From positions 58,565,805-58,629,804 of the forward strand of contig OY755237.1 in assembly GCA_963576725.1 (NCBI GenBank): DNA of 64,000 bases, in the 5' to 3' direction. Positions 9,533-22,281 of this stretch are shown piece after piece (the first letter of the stretch is position 1; each line of letters opens with the position of its first letter). Under the pieces are notes generated by a model, which ran no database searches, was not told where the DNA came from, and was given only the letters and a program-made list of their open reading frames with translations. This DNA is from Azorinus chamasolen. Lineage: Eukaryota > Mollusca > Bivalvia > Cardiida > Solecurtidae. Both the position numbers and the translations under genes were made by a program.

Positions 9533-11829
9533 TACATGCATCGGGAAACATTCACTTTAGAGCAAGGAAGGGAATATCGCTTATCGATTAGTTGCTCTTT
9601 ATGATGATTATTAAAATGTTGGTCAAAACCATTATTCATTATAAGAACACAGGTTTTGGTAACCTTCAGCATGCTATCAGAGACTTTTGGGTGATGTGTT
9701 TTCGAACACAGCCTAGCCCACTCTCGTATGCTTGTTATCGCATACACGAAACGGTTGGACATTGTATTCATGTTTGAAAAGTATAACTGATATTAAAGCA
9801 AACTTGATTGACTGTTGAAATACACAGTCAACTATTTTGACAACGATTGTTAGTTCATCGTATTGCGTGCTAAATAGATCTTAAATACGAGACGTACAGA
9901 CGGATTCTCACTTGTTTAACTGAATTATGTCTAAACATTAACTGCGTGAACCAGGGCAGTTTATTTCATCCAGAATGTCTAGACATTCGCTGGTTTGGAA
10001 TATTGAAAAAGAACAAAACCAATAGAGCAAATGAGTTATGTGGTCTAGTACAACAAGCATAGCCTATTCTAAGTCACTTAGTCTGCTGTCGTGATTGATC
10101 TTGCAATCGTTTAGCACGCACTACCATACGCTAAAAGTGACACACGAAATATATACAACAAATAGAGGAAAAACGGTTGAATATACATTTTATTTTAAAA
10201 CCCTATATGCATTTACAACAATGTTTTATTCAAAGTTTTCAAAGAATTTCTTTCATTGCCATTATACTTTATCGCGTTGTCACGAAGTCATTCTTAAATT
10301 AAACATGTTCATTAGATCTGCTATGTTGTTGCTTGTATGTTGATGGATGCATTAACATGGGTAGATTCCAATTTGCAGAGTTACAACTATAACACTATGA
10401 TTACAGAAGAGATCACTGCGATGACCTCTAAAGTCTGCATAATGTAGGTACTAAGATGATCAGATATCCCGCATGTTCCTGACTGGTAGTCGCATTTCTG
10501 CCCCATTCCCTCAATTTGATGCATTTCAACACCTTTGTAAAAGTAATTTTCTGAAACCATTGCTCATCTGGAGCAACTGCTCTATTTGTCACAATTGTTT
10601 AAAAAAAAGTCAAAAAAGAAGGGTTGCGTATCAGGGTGATCCATAGTATAACACAGTGTAAGGAAAAGGAAAAATGGAGATACAATCATACCGTTATAGT
10701 TCACTGTTAGTATGATACATATCACACAGTTGATATTATACACAGTATCACGAAATGAAATGAATTTTGCATTGGATGCGCAGATGTTTTGCACATCGAA
10801 GATAGTTCATGACCGATCTCTCTGTCAGTAGATCTGAACTGCATGCTTTATGAAATTAATAACAACAGCAATATGACATGTTTGTTTCTCATGGGTTTTT
10901 TTTAAATACGATGTAACAAGGGTACTCATATCGAGGTTTCCTGAATATAATGATTTGTCATGACGTGTATGAATACCTAAAGGATCTGGCATTTGACTGC
11001 ATTTCAGGACAAGGAAACACTTGAACATGGTCTGAATGTGTTGCACTAAACGGCACTAAGCCTACACTGTTTAAAATAATCTATTTTTCCGTATGATGAC
11101 CCCCTCTCATATATCAAATTGTGCATTCACTTTGTATAGAATGGCCAAAGTGCGCATCGCTTGAAGCAGTATTATATATTCAAAAATGCTACTCGCTTTA
11201 TCAAGCCTGTTTAATGAACCAAATTACAAAGGCCTATCATTTTAGTAAAAATAACTGTAACAAGACAACATCAAACAGGACGCAAATAAGGACATACAAC
11301 ATTAAACATGAATCATATTAAATAACACAGTTAAACATAGAGTGAAAGCAGGAGAACGCATTGGGAGCTCGATATCCAGGAAGACGCCTACCGAAACGTC
11401 AGTGTTTATAAAACTTGTACCGGTAGCATGTACTCAATAAGTCCCAAACGAACATAAATTACACATTGTCATTAGGGTTGGGAATTTCTTATGACCACCA
11501 TAGCATAAATATACCAGAATTAACTGTCGCGAATCGTATTATGCTGCTTGTGTTCAAATTTGGCTGCTAACAGAGCAAACAGTGAACACAGATTCATTTG
11601 AAACACGCTCAGAATTTGAAAATATTGACAGGATGGTTTTGCCTGTATCATCATTGTTACTAATTATAGCATGAATGCTCTTAACAAAACAGTCTAACCC
11701 TTTCATTGTTCTATGCTAATTACAAAGTTCAATACATACAGAATATATATGGACAAAATAGTTATAATGAAATATATAGACGGCGGAATGCCGTAGCCAT
11801 GTTAGAAACTAAAGAAACAGAAATATCAC
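9533..11829. other. Long non-coding stretch
   Basis: About 9955-10085 resembles 38.90-39.03 kb (shared ATGTCTAGACATT and CAATCGTT-type words), a faint dispersed repeat. 10500-10600 is the left half of a D element (CCCATTCCCTC, AGCAACTGCTCTATTTGTCA). The ORFs here have no recognisable domain. Confidence 0.4.
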
Positions 11830-11952
11830 ATTCCCTTAGCAAACAAAGAAGACCCTGATCAGACGGCTCCTTTATGAGCCGTCTAATCTGGTTCTACTCT
11901 GCTTGCAGTTTACAGATGCGTGAAAACACGTTTATATGAAGGAAAGGGTTAA
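11830..11952 (-). mobile_element. A-family TTAA MITE, right part
   Basis: AGCAAACAAAGAAGACCCTG pairs with CTGGTTCTACTCTGCTTGC through CAGACGGCTCC/GAGCCGTCT. It ends with TATATGAAGGAAAGGGTTAA at 11952, the intact family terminus with its TTAA. Confidence 0.75.
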
Positions 11953-12269
11953 ATGTTCCAGTAAAATATATTATAATACTGCAAAGTAAATTATTTTATA
12001 TCGATTGGTTAGTTAGCCATGTATACAGAGTCGTCGTGTATCCCTAAAAATTCTGATGTATATACGGAGTCATCAGCAACAATGGAATCCGTCGAGGGTA
12101 TCGCTTCATTGCTACAACAACAAAAACATTGCCGACCCGCGTCATTTCGTCGATTCAATTCAAACAACTGCTCTCAAATGAAACAACAAGAGTTATGGGC
12201 GGAACAAAGTTATCCATTGAGAAACATTTTGGTATAGTTGTTGTATGACAATGTAAATGAACCCGATAC

Positions 12270-12790
12270 GTGGCGAATGTCGCCCCGTACCTCATTCTCA
12301 GTGTTGTTATACCTTCTGATCCTTCGAGATCATGAATTTCAGTACTTCTTGTTCTGAAAATTGAATACCGCTTAAGCCGGTGTTAGGGGGCGTGAGCAGT
12401 GTTGCACTTTCAATTACTGTTCATGAACAGACTCAATAAAACCGAGTCTGCAGTTTTCTCTTTTTGTGTTGCAATTTTTGCTCTCGGGGGATCACCTCCT
12501 TTCAGAATTTATAATCTTCACAACAGCAGGTGTTAAGTGATTGTGTGGCAGCCGTAAAACGTCGCCCCGTACCTCATTCTCAGTGTTGTTATACCTTCTG
12601 ATCCTTCGAGATCATGAATTTCAGTAATCCTTGTTCTGAAAATTGAATACCGCTTAAGCCGGTGCTAGGCTGCGTGAGCAGTGTTGCACTTTCAATTACT
12701 GTTCATGAACAGACTCAATAAAACCGAGTCTGCAGTTTTCTCTTTTTGTGTTGAAATGTTTGCTCTCGCGGGATCAATTCTTTTCAGAAT
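12270..12790 (+). repeat. E repeat, tandem pair
   Basis: Two units with a period of about 282 bp. Landmarks repeated in order are GTCGCCCCGTACCTCATTC, GATCCTTCGAGATCATGAAT, GCTTAAGCCGGTG, TTCATGAACAGACTCAATAA and GGATCA. The joint between units carries ACAACAGCAGGTGTTAAGTG. The array ends at TTTTCAGAATTTA, the same endpoint as other E arrays. Confidence 0.85.
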
Positions 12791-12796
12791 TTATTC

Positions 12797-13337
12797 TACT
12801 CTGATGCTGCAAATATTGTCAAAGTGCTTGTGCACGTACCGATTATCCCCCAACCCTCCGCTTTTATAAAGACAATACACGCCCAATTTTTATTTTGATA
12901 TTGATTTTATTGATGCACACGCACAGTACACGTACCTATAAATTGCAGTATAGCCGCTCCTACCAACGCCTATTTTTTTGATATTATAAAACGTCATTCT
13001 GACGTCATCCAAATGACGTCGGAATCGCACCATTCCCTCAATTAAGTTTAACCGTTCTCATGCTGAAAAAAGTGTCTGCAAAATCTCTGATCTGCTGAAA
13101 GTTTTACTAAAGTCTGATTATTTCAATCCTTTGATAAGCTAATGCACTTGGAAGATCCCTTTCTATCCACAGATGTAACAATCAGGTTATTACACGGTGA
13201 ACTAAGGTCGCAGAGTGATATGAGCCCTTACCTTACAGTATTACTGTATGAGGCCCCTGAGGGAAGCAATACGACGCCTACATTAACAACGCTAATTAAC
13301 TGTTACACATATTAAAACTTGCAGTATAATAACATCG
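12797..13337. other. Non-coding stretch with CRE-like sites
   Basis: TGACGTCA at 13000-13007 and a near copy at 13013-13020 (TGACGTCG). No gene or transposon end was recognised. Confidence 0.35.
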
Positions 13338-13454
13338 TTATACAGATCATTTGCGGGGTATCTGACTTTCGATTCCCTAGCCTAACGGATCGGGCAACAT
13401 GATTTTCCTCAGCAGGGAATAAAAAGTTAGATACTCTGCCAATGATCTGTATAA
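13338..13454. mobile_element. Foldback MITE with ends TTATACAGATCAT
   Basis: A left arm of about 40 bp at 13338-13377 pairs with 13414-13454: TTATACAGATCATTTGCGGG against the mirror of CTGCCAATGATCTGTATAA, with a few mismatches. The spacer is about 36 bp. The family was not seen elsewhere in the window. TA-type target preference is possible. Confidence 0.65.
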
Positions 13455-14508
13455 CTAACAGTATGCATTATGGTTAGGGTATATGACGATTGTATTATGT
13501 TGATGTTTTAAACCAAGAACTTGTAAATATTAATATACACATCTCGTCAACAGAAAGCGACATGTTTTCTAAACATATGGGAAAGTGCAATGAATAGGAG
13601 TTGAAGTAGACATTACAACATTATTCCTACAAGACGCTGGGTACAAAAACTGCATAGAACCTTCAATAATTCGTCTTACATTGCAATTGGAATTCATGCA
13701 CAACTACAATTTCCCCCACAACACCTTGCTTCATTAAGAACAAAGAACGCGTAAAACTACAATCCGATTAAACCTCCTGGAATACATCTATTTGGTCAAT
13801 TAAGATTTCGAGCGGAGTTGTTAATCTAAACTCGTAAAAACAAAGCCGGTGACAAAAGAGGCCATGTTAAATGTATTAAAATGAATAGCACACCGCGAAA
13901 CGTTATTGTACGGTAAAACTTCGTTTATATATACACATTAATCACCCGCCGGTCCGTAGACGTAGCGTTTGTCCAGCATATACACAATGTGAATTTCTTC
14001 AGCATCTACAGTATTTAAAAACTTCATAAGTCGTGTACAGTTTATAGACAGGGTTCGGTGGCACGTCTGTATCTTGTATATCTTGTATATTCTTTGCTAA
14101 ATAGATAGCAGAACTCATTAGGTGTTTAGACATACAAGATTAAGGTCTGGTCACTGCAATTAAAAATTGCAAATATCATAATTGACCCATAGAATAGTGA
14201 ATACAATACAAATAATAGGACAATTATACAGAGTGTGCATATCAACGGTACAGATTGGGTTTAAAGCACACTCCTGCACGATATTGTAACTTTTTCGTGC
14301 AAATTAAGCATTATGAAAATATTCGAAATTAGTGTAATGATTTCCCATAGGTATATAAACTTACAGGAAATGGGTGGATACTTGTATTTATATAAATATA
14401 AAACACACTTGTTAATGCATTGCCACCAATGTTATTTCCCAGCGGCTCTAGAAATGGTGTACATTAGCTTGCACGAAAATACATACTCGTGCAAGGGTTC
14501 ATTCGCTC
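13455..14508. other. No feature recognised
   Basis: AT-rich, no repeat ends and no convincing ORF. Confidence 0.5.
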
Positions 14509-14758
14509 TTAACCCTTCTCTTGCTGAATTCTAAAATACATTTCTCCTTCTTTACCCACGTCATGTGGTATAATTACATATATCTTCACTGTCTACAATT
14601 ATTTATCTGTGCAATCACTGCTGTAGAGTGCACTGGTTGCACAATCAATTTGTAAATTGTGCAGACCCTGATCAGGCAGCTCCTGCCGGAGCTGTCTCAT
14701 CTGAGTCTTCACTATTTACAGGTAGGTATATTGACGTGAACAGCAAGCGAAGGGTTAA
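14509..14758 (-). mobile_element. A2-family TTAA MITE, complete
   Basis: 250 bp from TTAACCCTTCTCTTGCTGAA to CAGCAAGCGAAGGGTTAA. It is the reverse complement of the 251-bp copy at 40166-40416, with the same interior words (TGCACTGGTTGCACAATC; GCAGCTCCTGCCGGAGCTG hairpin). piggyBac-like ends; no transposase. Confidence 0.85.
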
Positions 14759-15435
14759 TAACCCGCTTTATCAGCTAAATATTGAATCCACACATTTAAT
14801 GACGGTTGTGTTTTAATAGTCTTCACCATCCATTTCTATATTATGATCATACAATTTGTATTTTGTCATTAACGAAAACTGCATTTTACTCGCCAGTCTG
14901 CGCATATTCGAGCCTTTAATAAAAGACAATATGCCAGGTGTTGCCCTTTAACTGGCGATTAAGCGCTTACAAAACAGATGATGTACCTCTTTATAGGGGA
15001 TTTTAAAACCAAAAACACACTCAAATATACCCAGAGAGAGACACACACATACACGCGCATGCGCGCAACCACACAAACAATCTTAAACACAAACGCACGT
15101 ATTTCCTAATTAAACGATTAAGCAATTGTGACTAATCACAAGTATTCTAATGTGTATGTTACAGAATGTAGCATAATAAGTAAAGACGTGGAATGCTTTC
15201 TCTTCGATTCACATGGCAAATATACGAGAACATGTGTGTCCAAATGTCCATTTATATTTAAAACTGCAATTCGAACGTATTATAATTTGTTTCTTCAGAA
15301 GGTGTTTCGCATGTTATGGAATTAACAGTGCACGTTTTCTAATCGTCTATTCATACAGAGTGATGCTAAAATAAAAACAAAAGTCAGCCAGCAGATGCTA
15401 AAGTCTGCATAATCCCTTCCCTGCATATTCATGTA
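14759..15435. other. Non-coding; CA-rich at 15030-15110
   Basis: A loose CA/CG-rich simple repeat includes CGCGCATGCGCGC. Nothing else was recognised. Confidence 0.45.
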
Positions 15436-15697
15436 AATGGAAAAGTAGTAAAGTCAAGCAGGCAAAGCCACATGCAAGACGCAACCACCACCAAAACACC
15501 GATAGACAGCATGACACACACACACACACAACCACACACCCAAACGCACACGCACACACACGGAATGAACACAGAAAACACCAAAAGACACACAAGAACC
15601 AGGGACAAACGTTCCACAACATGAACAAACCACAAGCACAAAGACGCAATGCAAACAAAAGGAAGGGTGACAAAGAGAGTACCGCCTTGGCACGGTC
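15436..15697 (-). mobile_element. Retroelement 3' tail, 5'-truncated copy
   Basis: On the minus strand it reads from GACCGTGCCAAGGCGGTACT through a T/G-rich stretch to CTGCTTGACTTTACTACTTT. The same segment lies downstream of the reverse transcriptase ORF at 24.6-24.9 kb, so this is a dead-on-arrival 3' end. The stop-free cysteine- and valine-rich ORFs it produces come from its G/T bias, not from a gene. Confidence 0.75.
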
Positions 15698-15799
15698 TAA
15701 TGACATCATGGATATTTATTAGACTATTTTATACTGGCATATGAACACAGAAACGTGTGGGTCAGACATTAATTGTAGAATTATATCTATATTACACCA

Positions 15800-15900
15800 T
15801 AAGCAAACAAAGCAGACCCTGATTAGACGGTCCTATGGAAACCGTCTGATCTCGGTCTATTCTGTTTTGCAAATGCGTGAAAATGCGTTTATATTAGGGT
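15800..15900 (-). mobile_element. A-family TTAA MITE fragment
   Basis: AAGCAAACAAAGCAGACCCT pairs with TCGGTCTATTCTGTTTTGC. It is followed by GCGTGAAAATGCGTTTATAT, the family subterminal segment, and a decayed end (TAGGGTAA). Confidence 0.6.
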
Positions 15901-16833
15901 AAGACCATAAATATTGGCACGTGACGTAACGCAACGTATGATCAGTAAACAAGAAATAGTTTGTGATAAACATGGTTTATAACGACATTACTGAATTAGT
16001 TTGATAAGACAAGCCTGTTTAGCCTATATGAATAATATTATACGAATCCGTTTTACTAAAATTACTACGTTTCCATTAGCATATCCTAACATGAACCTAT
16101 TTTATACCTGAAATTTTATACATAATGTCAGTTCCAAGACAATCCGAGTTGCCGTACATTACACTTTATTTGGAAATCAGTACAATTTAGCCAATTTAGC
16201 AAATGCACGTATCAGCTAGCACAATTAGCAAATTGCTGAGATATATGTTAATGAATAACTAGTCGCAATCGTTTAATATCTGTTGTTAATGGATTTATAT
16301 TCTTATGTATGTGCTACAAGCACCTGTTATTTACGTTGCATGCGATATTAACATCGTGTCAATAATTTGTACATATTTGCATACATGTATTGTATTTCAG
16401 TGTAAATGAATTGTTCACGTATTCCTTATAACATTGCACGCTTTTTGCAATCTCAAGCACGTTTTGCAGTCTCAAGCAGTCTATCTATTGCATAAGAGGT
16501 CGATATTATTAGATATTTCGTCAAGGCAAAATCATTCCTGAATCAAACTGAACATTAAATTCTTAAATTTGCGTTCAACATTGTAATACAATACAATGTC
16601 AAGTCTGACTAACATAATTAATGTCGGAACTTCACATTACATGTATAAGGTTTATCTGATAAAAATGCAACTTAATTGATGTTATATGTGTTGAACATAG
16701 TCTTTCATTAGTGTAACCTTCTTCACACGTTTCATTTTATGTTATTAGTTCATTATACTGATTTAATATAAAAGATAAAAGAGACGGACTGTATAGAAAT
16801 CGTTTTTTTCTGAATTACATTTGGATTCCGCTG
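15901..16833. other. No feature recognised
   Basis: AT-rich non-coding DNA without repeat ends. Confidence 0.5.
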
Positions 16834-17045
16834 CTAACACTTTCGCTGCCAATTATGTAAGTCTGCAAAACTGTTGACTGCTAAAATGTTAATCTGTTTT
16901 ATTAATCCTATTTCTGTTGAAACTCATCACCACAGGATCAGACAGTTTCGATCCCGATGAGACGCAGAGTTACTTGGTGTCTCATCTGTATCTAAATTGG
17001 TTGTAAATGTAATGACAGATACGATATTGGCAGCGACAGAGTTAA
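16834..17045. mobile_element. B-family TTAA MITE
   Basis: 212 bp from CTAACACTTTCGCTGCCAAT to ATTGGCAGCGACAGAGTTAA: inverted ends with one decayed TTAA. The internal hairpin is CCCGATGAGACGCAGAG with TGGTGTCTCATCTG. Confidence 0.8.
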
Positions 17046-17097
17046 GAGGAAATCATTGTGGTGCCTTCACACTCCAAATTATTTAAGAAGCAATGCT

Positions 17098-17270
17098 TGA
17101 CAGGTTGCGATTAACATTCTACTTCATTCTATTTTGCATGTTTAATTAGTTTAAATGTAGTATTGATTGACATGTTAGGATTTTAAATTGGATCAACTTG
17201 TCTCAATGAAGCTTTATTACTAATGTAAATGATAGTTGAGGCAAACCACGTTTCTGTAATATCAACGTGA
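17098..17270 (+). repeat. Dispersed repeat J, copy 2
   Basis: Parallel to 3149-3315 over most of its length, strongly diverged. Shared words include TTAACATTCTACTTCATTCT and TTGATTGACATGTTA. Confidence 0.6.
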
Positions 17271-18309
17271 ACTTAGAATATATTTACACAATTGGATTCC
17301 TATATCGTCGTCTAATTCTTGTCATTTATATATGTTTAGATTGGACTCAAACATCCAGAGTGTCACACAAACTAAACTCAACCTAGATCTGGATCCAGAC
17401 AGATTGCAACGTTCACCACGGATTTGCCCGAATCGTACTAATAGCATCACAATAGTCACTTTAATGTACTTTATAAACCAATATTGCACATATAAGGACA
17501 GAGTAATAGTCGATATGTATATACATGCGACTCAAACATGCGGTAGTTTTATAAGATATACATATTTAACTAAGTTAACATTGCAGCATATATATGCAAA
17601 GGGCTGTACAATTCCGCTTAAACCTTTTAATCGTTTGGACAGTTTTATGGGCAAGAGAGAATGCTATCGAACAATCGAACTTCGGACCGTCGAATTTAAT
17701 ATATATATGTACATGTTATATGCCAACGTGTGTTGTATAATCCTAGCGAGATTAATACATTCAATTTATCCTTTACATTTCAAACGTACATGGATACGAG
17801 TATACCCACAAACGGCGCTTTGTCACAGCTTGAAAACATTGTTGGTATATATCTTCGCCTGTCCAATGTGCACGTGTGTGCAACAGTAGATGTTTAACCA
17901 AAATGCATTATTTCGGAGATGACACATCATCATAAATATGTAAGTATATGTCAATGTAACACAAAGGGCCAACTTAGCTACACAGTAAAAACTCCTGTAA
18001 CAATTTATCATATTCCAGCCTGAGGTTTCAAATATATTTAGAATGTATAAGTACAATATGTAGTAAAATTTTAAAGAACCAACTCGTTCAATTGTGTGAA
18101 TATATTCGAGAAACCTTCCGACGGCATTATCTAAAGGGTTTGATCTTATAATAACTGATGTGCAGTTTGTTCCAATTCAAGACAGTGAGCGCGCAAAAAG
18201 GTATCTCTTCAGACAGACAGGTAAATTGACAAGGTAATTCCGATATATTCATCTTACAACTTCGGAGTATATTGCAATCATGCCTGAATTACTTATTTGA
18301 ATAACACAT
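17271..18309. other. Non-coding, with a 185-codon ORF of doubtful reality
   Basis: A plus-strand ORF spans 17332-17889. Its product has no recognisable domain, signal or repeat, and is rich in residues expected from random AT-rich DNA. It is treated as chance. An exon of unknown type cannot be excluded. Confidence 0.4.
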
Positions 18310-18487
18310 GAAAAAGTAGTAAAGTCAAGCAGGAAAAGCCACACACAAAACGTCACCATCACCAAAACACATACAGAAAGCAATTGATATAGCAATTTAT
18401 ACTCATACACACATACAGTAGAAAGTCACATACAAGACGCAATAACCACCAACACATCGATAGACAGCATGTCACACACACACACCT
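18310..18487 (-). mobile_element. Two scraps of the retroelement 3' tail
   Basis: 18310-18372 begins with AAAAAGTAGTAAAGTCAAGC. 18418-18487 repeats CACATACAAGACGCAA and ATAGACAGCATG. Both match the last part of the tail seen at 24.6 kb. Confidence 0.55.
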
Positions 18488-18598
18488 GTGGTCCTAATCT
18501 GCAAAACATATTATAAACCTTTACTTCACAGATACGCACTTTAGTGCATTTGCAAACGGTCATTATGCCTATTATGAATATTCAGGGTATAAAGGGCT

Positions 18599-18702
18599 AC
18601 TTCCTTTCGTTTGCCTTGCGTCTTTGTGCTTGTGGTTTGTTCATGTTGTGGAGCGTTTGTCCCTGTTTCTTGTGTGTCTTTGGTGTTTTCTGTGTTCATT
18701 TC

Positions 18703-18733
<31 letters not shown>

Positions 18734-18841
18734 CGTTTGGGTGTGTGGTTGTGCGTGTGTGTCATGCTGTCTATCGGTGTTTTGGTGGTGGTTGCGTCTT
18801 GCATGTGGCTTTGCCTGCTTGACTTTACTACTTTTCCATTA
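18599..18841 (+). mobile_element. Retroelement 3' tail, 5'-truncated copy
   Basis: Plus-strand copy from CTTCCTTTCGTTTGCCTTGC through a (GT)n run to CTTTACTACTTTTCCATTA, the common 3' endpoint. Very similar to 24.6-24.85 kb in reverse. Confidence 0.75.
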
Positions 18842-18849
18842 CTAAAGTA

Positions 18850-20190
18850 AAACTTACTAAAATGCCAAACCGTTCAGTTATTGTTTAAAATGTTTTGGAT
18901 AATGATACTTATTTTATCTAGTACTGCTTCCAAACAATACTAACCTTGGCCGACTATACATTGTAACTTTTAGCAGGCATAATTTCATATGCAATGGTCA
19001 TTAAACAATTAAATAAGATATATTGAATATCACATATATCACATGTTTGTTTCATAACTGAAATGTGAGACGATAAGAATTGTGGCTCATTTCATATTTT
19101 TGACTTCGGGATAAGGGTTAAACATTTTAGCACTCTACGTAGATCACATGCTTCATAACTCAAACATGGCGTGAAAAATATTTATATAATAATATAAGCA
19201 CTATATTTGTAGGTAGAACGTCGCCGTATTTTTTCATAGAGGGATAATGGTAATCATAGTACCACACTCCACATGTGTCACCGTTTGCGTATAACTTAAC
19301 TGTGTGGTGATATTAATTATTCAAGTACATGTATAATATACACCCCATATTTGTAATTACAAAATAACCTTTGGTTATTCATGAAAAAACGACATTTTAT
19401 TACAAGTTATAAATTATAACGTGTTGCTTTTGAAACAGATAAAAGAGTGAAACATGTGAGTGTTTCAAGACAGTTGATCAAGCATAGAAATTATTTCATT
19501 CCTTAATTGCGGGGTGATATGTTACCAGTTTGAGAATAATATATGCCTAGCGTTCGTAACTATAAAGTCAACCTCTGGTAATTCAAGAGATTTCCACATG
19601 TTATTGCGAGGTATGTCTAATATCTTATGCCTTAATTAGTCATTTCTAGATCAGATGAAATACAGATCTTATTAACCTGAACAAGTCTTAAATTTTTACT
19701 ATAATGTTGTCAATCCGATGAAACAGGTATAATGTGATGGTACCTAAATACAATGTAGTATATAATTACCCGTAGAACTATGAACCGGTGACGTATTTGA
19801 ATCGACCATTTGATCATCAACTTCATCAGTATGTTTTTTTTCATTTGATGTTCATCACATTTGGCAATATTTCTGTCTCCTGAAATATCGAACTACAACG
19901 CTAATTGCATTGTTGTAATTGCTTAAATCATACACTACATATAAATACATTAGGTTCAGAAATGGCAAACGTTACAAGGTGACGGCATTAACAATTACCA
20001 GTGTCCTATCTGCCTAATCTGCAAAACATAGTATACATGTAGCTCTTTATTTCATAGATAAGCAACTTAGTCAATAATTAAACAGGACAGACTCTGATCA
20101 TACTTCTACGCGAGATGTCCGGTGTGGGGCTACTCCGCAAAAGTATTTGCTTATGTGATTCCGTAGTTTCTAACATGTTTTCATATGTGA
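18850..20190. repeat. Degenerate monomers of the 18.9-34 kb array
   Basis: Core motif copies start near 19055, 19152 and 19490: TTTCATAACTGAAATG followed by a GGTGATAT-like word, then ATTTGTAATTACAAA and TTCAAGAGATTTC. The block AATGATACTTATT...ACTAACCTTG at about 18895-18950 recurs at 20.63, 28.42 and 29.91 kb. Confidence 0.6.
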
Positions 20191-20203
20191 TTCCGCAGAT
20201 TAT

Positions 20204-20486
20204 ATTCTGAAAATGGGTGATCCTACGAAAGCAAAAGTAGAAATGCAAAAAGAGAAAATTGCAGACTCGGTTTTATTGAGTCTGTTCATGAGTAGCAATT
20301 AAAAGTGCAACACTACTCACGCCCCCTAGCACCGGCTTAAGCAGTATTCAATTTTCAAAACTAATAACACGAAAACTAATGATCCCGAAGGACCAGAAAA
20401 TATAACAACACTGAGAATGAAGTACGGGGCAACTTTTTACGGCCGCCACACAAGCACTTAACACCTGCTGTTGTGAAGTACATATA
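20204..20486 (-). repeat. E repeat, one full unit
   Basis: Reverse orientation from TATTCTGAAAATGGGTGATC through TTGCAGACTCGGTTTTATTG and TAGCACCGGCTTAAGCAG to ACACCTGCTGTTGTGAAGTA. About 283 bp, the length of one tandem unit. Confidence 0.8.
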
Positions 20487-20589
20487 TTCCATGACAAAGT
20501 TCTTATATTCATAATACTCGAAAGTAGTCTAATTAATACAGTAATACAGTATTGATGTCTCACACAAATATTCATGAAATACAGGGCTA

Positions 20590-20830
20590 ACTAAAAAACC
20601 AAACCTAAACTGTTTCGTTAATGTTTGAAATAGTTTGGACAATGATACTTATTATCTCTAAAGCTATTATCTCTTTAGCAGGCATATTTCCATTAGAACG
20701 GTCCTTAAACACTTGATTAAAATAATATTGCAATACTCCACATAGAGCACATGCATTTTTCATAACTGAAATGTTGAATGATAAGAATAATATACGCCCC
20801 GCATTTGTATTAATAACAAACCAAGTAGAT
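20590..20830. repeat. Array unit remnant
   Basis: GACAATGATACTTATTATC, TTGCAATACTCCACATAGAG, TTTTTCATAACTGAAATG and ACGCCCCGCATTTGTA appear in the same order as in the better preserved units at 27-30 kb. Confidence 0.6.
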
Positions 20831-20904
20831 TATCGCATTAAATTCATTAAGAATTTACTTTGGATCTAAATTGTAGCACCTATGATATTCACAGCTGGAT
20901 AACA

Positions 20905-21255
20905 CGCTTCTATAAATTCTGAAAGTAGCAATATGAAAAGAGAAAATTGCAGACACGATTTTATCGTGTATATTATGACCAGTTGACAAAAATATAACAA
21001 CATTGAGAATGATGTAAGAGGCGACTTTTTACGTCCGTCATACTAACACTTAACAGCTGCTGTTGTGAAGTACATACGTATGAGGCCATTTGAAAGCGAA
21101 AGCAGCAATACAGGAAGAGAAAGCTGCAGACTTAGTTTTATTGGGTCTGTTAATGAGCACTTATTTATAGCACAACTCTACTCACGCCCCTATCACCGGT
21201 TTAAAATATATTCAATTTTCAATGCAGTGAAGTTCATGTTCCCGAAGGGCTAGCT
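20905..21255 (-). repeat. E repeat, diverged tandem pair
   Basis: One truncated unit (AATTGCAGACACGATTTTAT), then a second, more complete one (GCAGACTTAGTTTTATTGGG, CGCCCCTATCACCGG, TTCCCGAAGGGC). Joined by the usual CTGCTGTTGTGAAGTACAT spacer. Confidence 0.7.
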
Positions 21256-21478
21256 TTTAAACATAGAAGTTTTAGCTTATGCAACAATAGCATCACCATC
21301 AGTTTTAGCATATTGAAAAGAAGGTTTACAGCGAACAGACACTTACATAATTACGATTACTAATGATTTGTACTAGATCTGGTCTGTATTTTAGTCTGGA
21401 AATATATTCGTATATACATATATCGATTATCCTGTAGTGTACAACTCCTGCATAACTAGCTTTGAATATGGGATTGTT

Positions 21479-21920
21479 TTAAGATATGATGCTTCAGATT
21501 TGATACTACATGCATTTAAAACAGTAACACTGTATTTATCTCCGGTTGATGCACTCTCACACATGCATACCTATCTAATAAATAAATTTGTGTTTCTGTC
21601 AAAATAAATACGATTTAGTTATTTCTTGTTTATGTGTAAATTCATACAGCCGCCTTGTTCCAATGAAGGAAGTCTTATGCTTAAATCAAATATATTTTAG
21701 AATGAATTATGATATTATACAGAATAACATGTACGTCAACTATATTGGTTATTCGGTTTCAAACTGATTACGGTAAATAAGCATGTATTACAATTTAATT
21801 AGATATTTAAAAACAAAACATAAAATGCCAATCAATGGAGTATCTCTTATGGAATAATGGACTTGTTGTCTTTTTATTATTCCTTAGTTTGTTATTATGA
21901 TTACTTACTTACAATGGATG
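21479..21920 (+). repeat. Left partner of a diverged segmental duplication
   Basis: Collinear with 31702-32220: shared order of TTTAAGAT-TAATG, TTTGTGTTTCTGT, TTATTTCTTGTTTATGTGTA, CATACAG, CCAATGA, AAATCAAATA, ACATGTACGTCAACTA, TTCAAACTG and the final ATCAATGGA. The separation is about 10.2 kb. Confidence 0.65.
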
Positions 21921-22281
21921 TATTATATAATTATGTTTTTACAAATATCTATCCCATCTTGATCTTAACTCAGCTGAAGCAGATGACATTTTACATAGGT
22001 TACTTCTTACAATAACAGCGACTCACCTGTGTATGGAATATATACACCCTTAGATCCGCTGCAGTAAATTTACCGAGGATAAAACAGTATACGACATCGT
22101 TGTCATAGTAACCAGCTTGTATAAAATCCTGATTAGGTGGACATCACAATGACCGTCAAAGTATACATTCTTCGCGAGTCTAATATATTACTGAAGGTAA
22201 TATTTACTTTTAATAAAAAGTCAAACTTCACAATAATATTCGTCCAGATGATAAACTATTTTATACTTTCTTCCGGACGTT

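Noticed and set aside
15398..15709. Overlapping 70-103 codon ORFs rich in Cys, Val and Phe, recurring at 18.6 and 24.6 kb
   Set aside because: All frames of the G/T-rich retroelement tail stay open; the same DNA gives a Thr/His-rich ORF on the other strand. No start context or domain.
17332..17889. 185-codon plus-strand ORF as a gene
   Set aside because: Longest non-repeat ORF, but no domain, no similarity I recognise, and plausible by chance in 64 kb. Kept only as a note.
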